Positions 5,199 through 6,758 of a DNA stretch of 6,758 nucleotides are shown here, one piece after another. Where the stretch lies: positions 1 to 6,758 of the forward strand of contig CALXSZ010000202.1 in NCBI GenBank assembly GCA_944391275.1, given 5' to 3'. A model generated the notes under the pieces. It made no database searches and was not told where the DNA came from. It worked only from the letters and a program-made list of their open reading frames with translations. Origin of the DNA: an uncultured Syntrophomonadaceae bacterium (GTDB lineage: Bacteria; Bacillota; Syntrophomonadia; Syntrophomonadales; Syntrophomonadaceae). Every line of letters starts with the position of its first letter. The first letter of the stretch is position 1. The translations under genes were made by a program, and so were the position numbers.

Positions 5199-6279
5199 AA
5201 ATCATCCCTCCAATCCAAAATATCAGGGGAAAGAATATTCCAATACAAGCGCCGTACAAAGAAAGAATATTAATATACATAAACCCCTGGACAATGTTTT
5301 GAGGAATCAGAACCACCACCCAAATGATTAGACAAAACAGGGCGCTGATCCATAAGAAATTTTTTTTGTGATGTTTTTCAGTTTTCTTACTCAATCGACT
5401 CGCGCATTCCGATGCAGAAAACATAAAATTAATAATCGGGCGCATACCCACCCCAATCCATATGCCTAAAACAAAAAAATCCGAGCGTTGGATCAGATAA
5501 TTGGGAACAATTTTTAAAAGACTCAAAACCGGCCACAACATATATTCCATAATATCCGCTCCATAGACCAACAAACAGCCAATGATCAAATACAAATAAG
5601 TCCCCATCGTTAGCAGTACGCCCCAGATCGATCTTCGCAGCATTTTCTCTTTTTCTTCCAACAAGGGATACCAGATAAAAAGAACCCCCGTTCCGCCATA
5701 TAAGAGCGCTAAAGGCAATGCTTCTTTCAGTCTGATTTCCCAATCTATTTCATGTAAGGGCAGCAGATTGGTTAATTGCGCTTCTTTGAATATGGGACTG
5801 ATAAAAAAGCAAAGCAGCACCACCGAAAAATAAAACATTAATTCATTGAGCCGCGTAATGGCTAAGATTCCTTTATTAATAATAATAAAAGTGGTAAGGA
5901 TGGTCAGCAAAGCAATGACGGGTACGGGTGTACTAGGCAGTAGATTCATAGAAACCAGCTCAATTTGCATGCGTAAAACCGCAGCTGTAAGAATTAGTTG
6001 AGAAAAAATATAGACTATTAAAAGAACAAAACCCATTTTTTTACCAAAAAGCATATAGGCTAATTCTGGTAAATTTTTATTATGATATCTTTTTAGGGCT
6101 TGATGCATGAGCCATAAAGCTAAAATCGGAACAGCCGCGGCTATAACCACCGAGATCCAAGTCGTATGGGACTTTTCCGATATACGCCCCAGCTGAAACA
6201 TCCCTGTTCCGACTTGGCATCCATTAATCAAAAGCATCAATTGCCAACCGTTAATTCTTCCCCCATATTCATTCTTCAT
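5167..6279 (-). CDS. GerAB/ArcD/ProY family germinant receptor permease subunit
   Basis: This 370-residue B subunit of a germinant receptor belongs to the APC amino-acid transporter superfamily. About ten membrane helices are visible, roughly at 12-31, 41-60, 82-103, 118-135, 146-161, 187-206, 217-238, 266-288, 309-326 and 336-361. The first holds INGCQVGTGMFQLG, resembling the glycine-rich unwound helix 1 where APC transporters hold substrate. QRSDFFVLGIW at 264-274 matches the family's ER.D..F...W motif. In related receptors this subunit binds the nutrient (often an amino acid), so it is the likely germinant sensor; the ligand cannot be told. The ATG at 6279 overlaps the gerA stop by 11 nt and has AGGAGG 9 nt upstream. 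The 3' end contains the gerC start. No damage is visible. Expression in the forespore (sigma-G) is expected from the family, but the promoter lies outside the window. Confidence 0.95.
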   Translation of the reverse strand: MKNEYGGRINGWQLMLLINGCQVGTGMFQLGRISEKSHTTWISVVIAAAVPILALWLMHQALKRYHNKNLPELAYMLFGKKMGFVLLIVYIFSQLILTAAVLRMQIELVSMNLLPSTPVPVIALLTILTTFIIINKGILAITRLNELMFYFSVVLLCFFISPIFKEAQLTNLLPLHEIDWEIRLKEALPLALLYGGTGVLFIWYPLLEEKEKMLRRSIWGVLLTMGTYLYLIIGCLLVYGADIMEYMLWPVLSLLKIVPNYLIQRSDFFVLGIWIGVGMRPIINFMFSASECASRLSKKTEKHHKKNFLWISALFCLIIWVVVLIPQNIVQGFMYINILSLYGACIGIFFPLIFWIGGMIYAKKQQKAMC

Positions 6280-6758
6280 CCTGTCGCTCCTCCTGTTTCA
6301 CTCGGGTCGTACCTTGTCTACGTTTTTGTTGTCCAGGGATCGATTCCGGTCGTCGATCCATCTTCCAAAGGAATACACGAACAAATTGGTCCTTCCAATC
6401 ATGCCAATACGCAGGAACCCAAGGGGAAGTATAAGGCACGCCAAAATTTTGCAAGGATACCAGATGGCTTAAAATGAGCAGCCATCCTAACGAAAATCCA
6501 AATAATCCAAAAGTTCCGGTAAGCAGAATGAGCGGCAGACGAATAATCCGCGTGGCTTGAATCAAGGCATGGGAAGGCAGTGAAAAAGTCGCAACGGTTG
6601 TGAGCGCAATGACAATAATGACAATCGGACTGGCAATTTTAGCCGTAATGGCCGCTTGACCCAAAACCACGCCGGCTACAACGCCTACCGTTTGTCCTAC
6701 CGACCCTGGAAGACGCAATCCCGCTTCAATGACTAATTGAAGAATGCCCTCTTGTAAA
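6269..6758 (-). CDS. GerA family germinant receptor A subunit (C-terminal part)
   Basis: Only the last 162 residues lie in the window; the gene begins beyond the right edge. The visible part starts LQEGILQLVIEAGLRLPG and continues SVGQTVGVVAGVVLGQAA, the conserved (E)AGLRLP...GQ..G...G.VIGQAA signature of GerA/SpoVAF proteins. Three hydrophobic segments follow, at about residues 22-36, 43-61 and 79-104, and then the cytoplasmic tail. The tail holds DWKDQFVRVFLWKMDRRP, matching the usual LKD..IR.P.W.M..RP end, and a very charged tip (KRRQGTTRVKQEERQDEE). The A subunit is the largest part of the receptor, and recent work on GerA complexes places it in an oligomeric, channel-like assembly. A TTG at 6718 is internal, not a start. 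The stop (TGA, 6271-6269) overlaps gerB by 11 nt. Confidence 0.95.
   Translation of the reverse strand, partial: LQEGILQLVIEAGLRLPGSVGQTVGVVAGVVLGQAAITAKIASPIVIIVIALTTVATFSLPSHALIQATRIIRLPLILLTGTFGLFGFSLGWLLILSHLVSLQNFGVPYTSPWVPAYWHDWKDQFVRVFLWKMDRRPESIPGQQKRRQGTTRVKQEERQDEE

Noticed and set aside
1..6758. CRISPR array, tRNA, rRNA, or an intact insertion sequence.
   Set aside because: No regularly spaced repeats, no tRNA or rRNA signature, and no transposase motif were seen on either strand.

Overview
The window looks like chromosomal DNA from an endospore-forming, low-to-moderate GC Gram-positive bacterium (Firmicutes, probably Bacillales). The evidence is a three-gene germinant-receptor operon of the GerA/GerB/GerC type, strong AGGAGG-type ribosome binding sites, and sigma-A-like promoters. 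I cannot name the genus from sequence alone.

Layout. Positions 1-280 are gene-free apart from a good extended -10 promoter at 210-237. It drives a two-gene unit on the + strand: a FmdB-type zinc-ribbon protein (281-580) overlapping, by an ATGA junction, a complete type 1 ribonuclease H (577-1053). Positions 1054-2576 are a zone of gene decay on the + strand. A strongly SD-led reading frame at 1283 stops after 47 codons, but its -1 frame stays open for 91 more codons (frameshifted unknown gene, to 1671). The C-terminal end of an MFS efflux transporter (about 1608-1895) carries an in-frame TAG. An apparently intact GNAT acetyltransferase (1925-2368) follows. The first about 27 codons of a RibD/dihydrofolate-reductase-like protein (2365-2450) have lost their start codon and carry a 2-nt slippage in a TATATATA run, after which the frame runs into an unrelated hydrophobic tail.

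Positions 2579-2832 are a GC-rich block whose bases fold almost end to end into adjoining helices, including a 10-bp perfect stem that encloses three hairpins. It ends in a terminator-like hairpin with T4 that overlaps a competing helix. No family I recognise fits, and this is the best candidate for an undescribed element. Positions 2833-3140 are AT-rich with no convincing gene.

From 3141 to the right edge everything lies on the - strand. A CPBP-family membrane protease (3206-3919) has its own promoter (3968-3996) and a strong intrinsic terminator (3141-3187). Upstream of it are gerC (4017-5198), gerB (5167-6279) and the 3' part of gerA (6269 to the edge), with overlapping ends typical of a translationally coupled operon. 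GerA and GerB are inner-membrane subunits and GerC is a lipoprotein, which together should form a spore nutrient receptor. The operon promoter lies outside the window.
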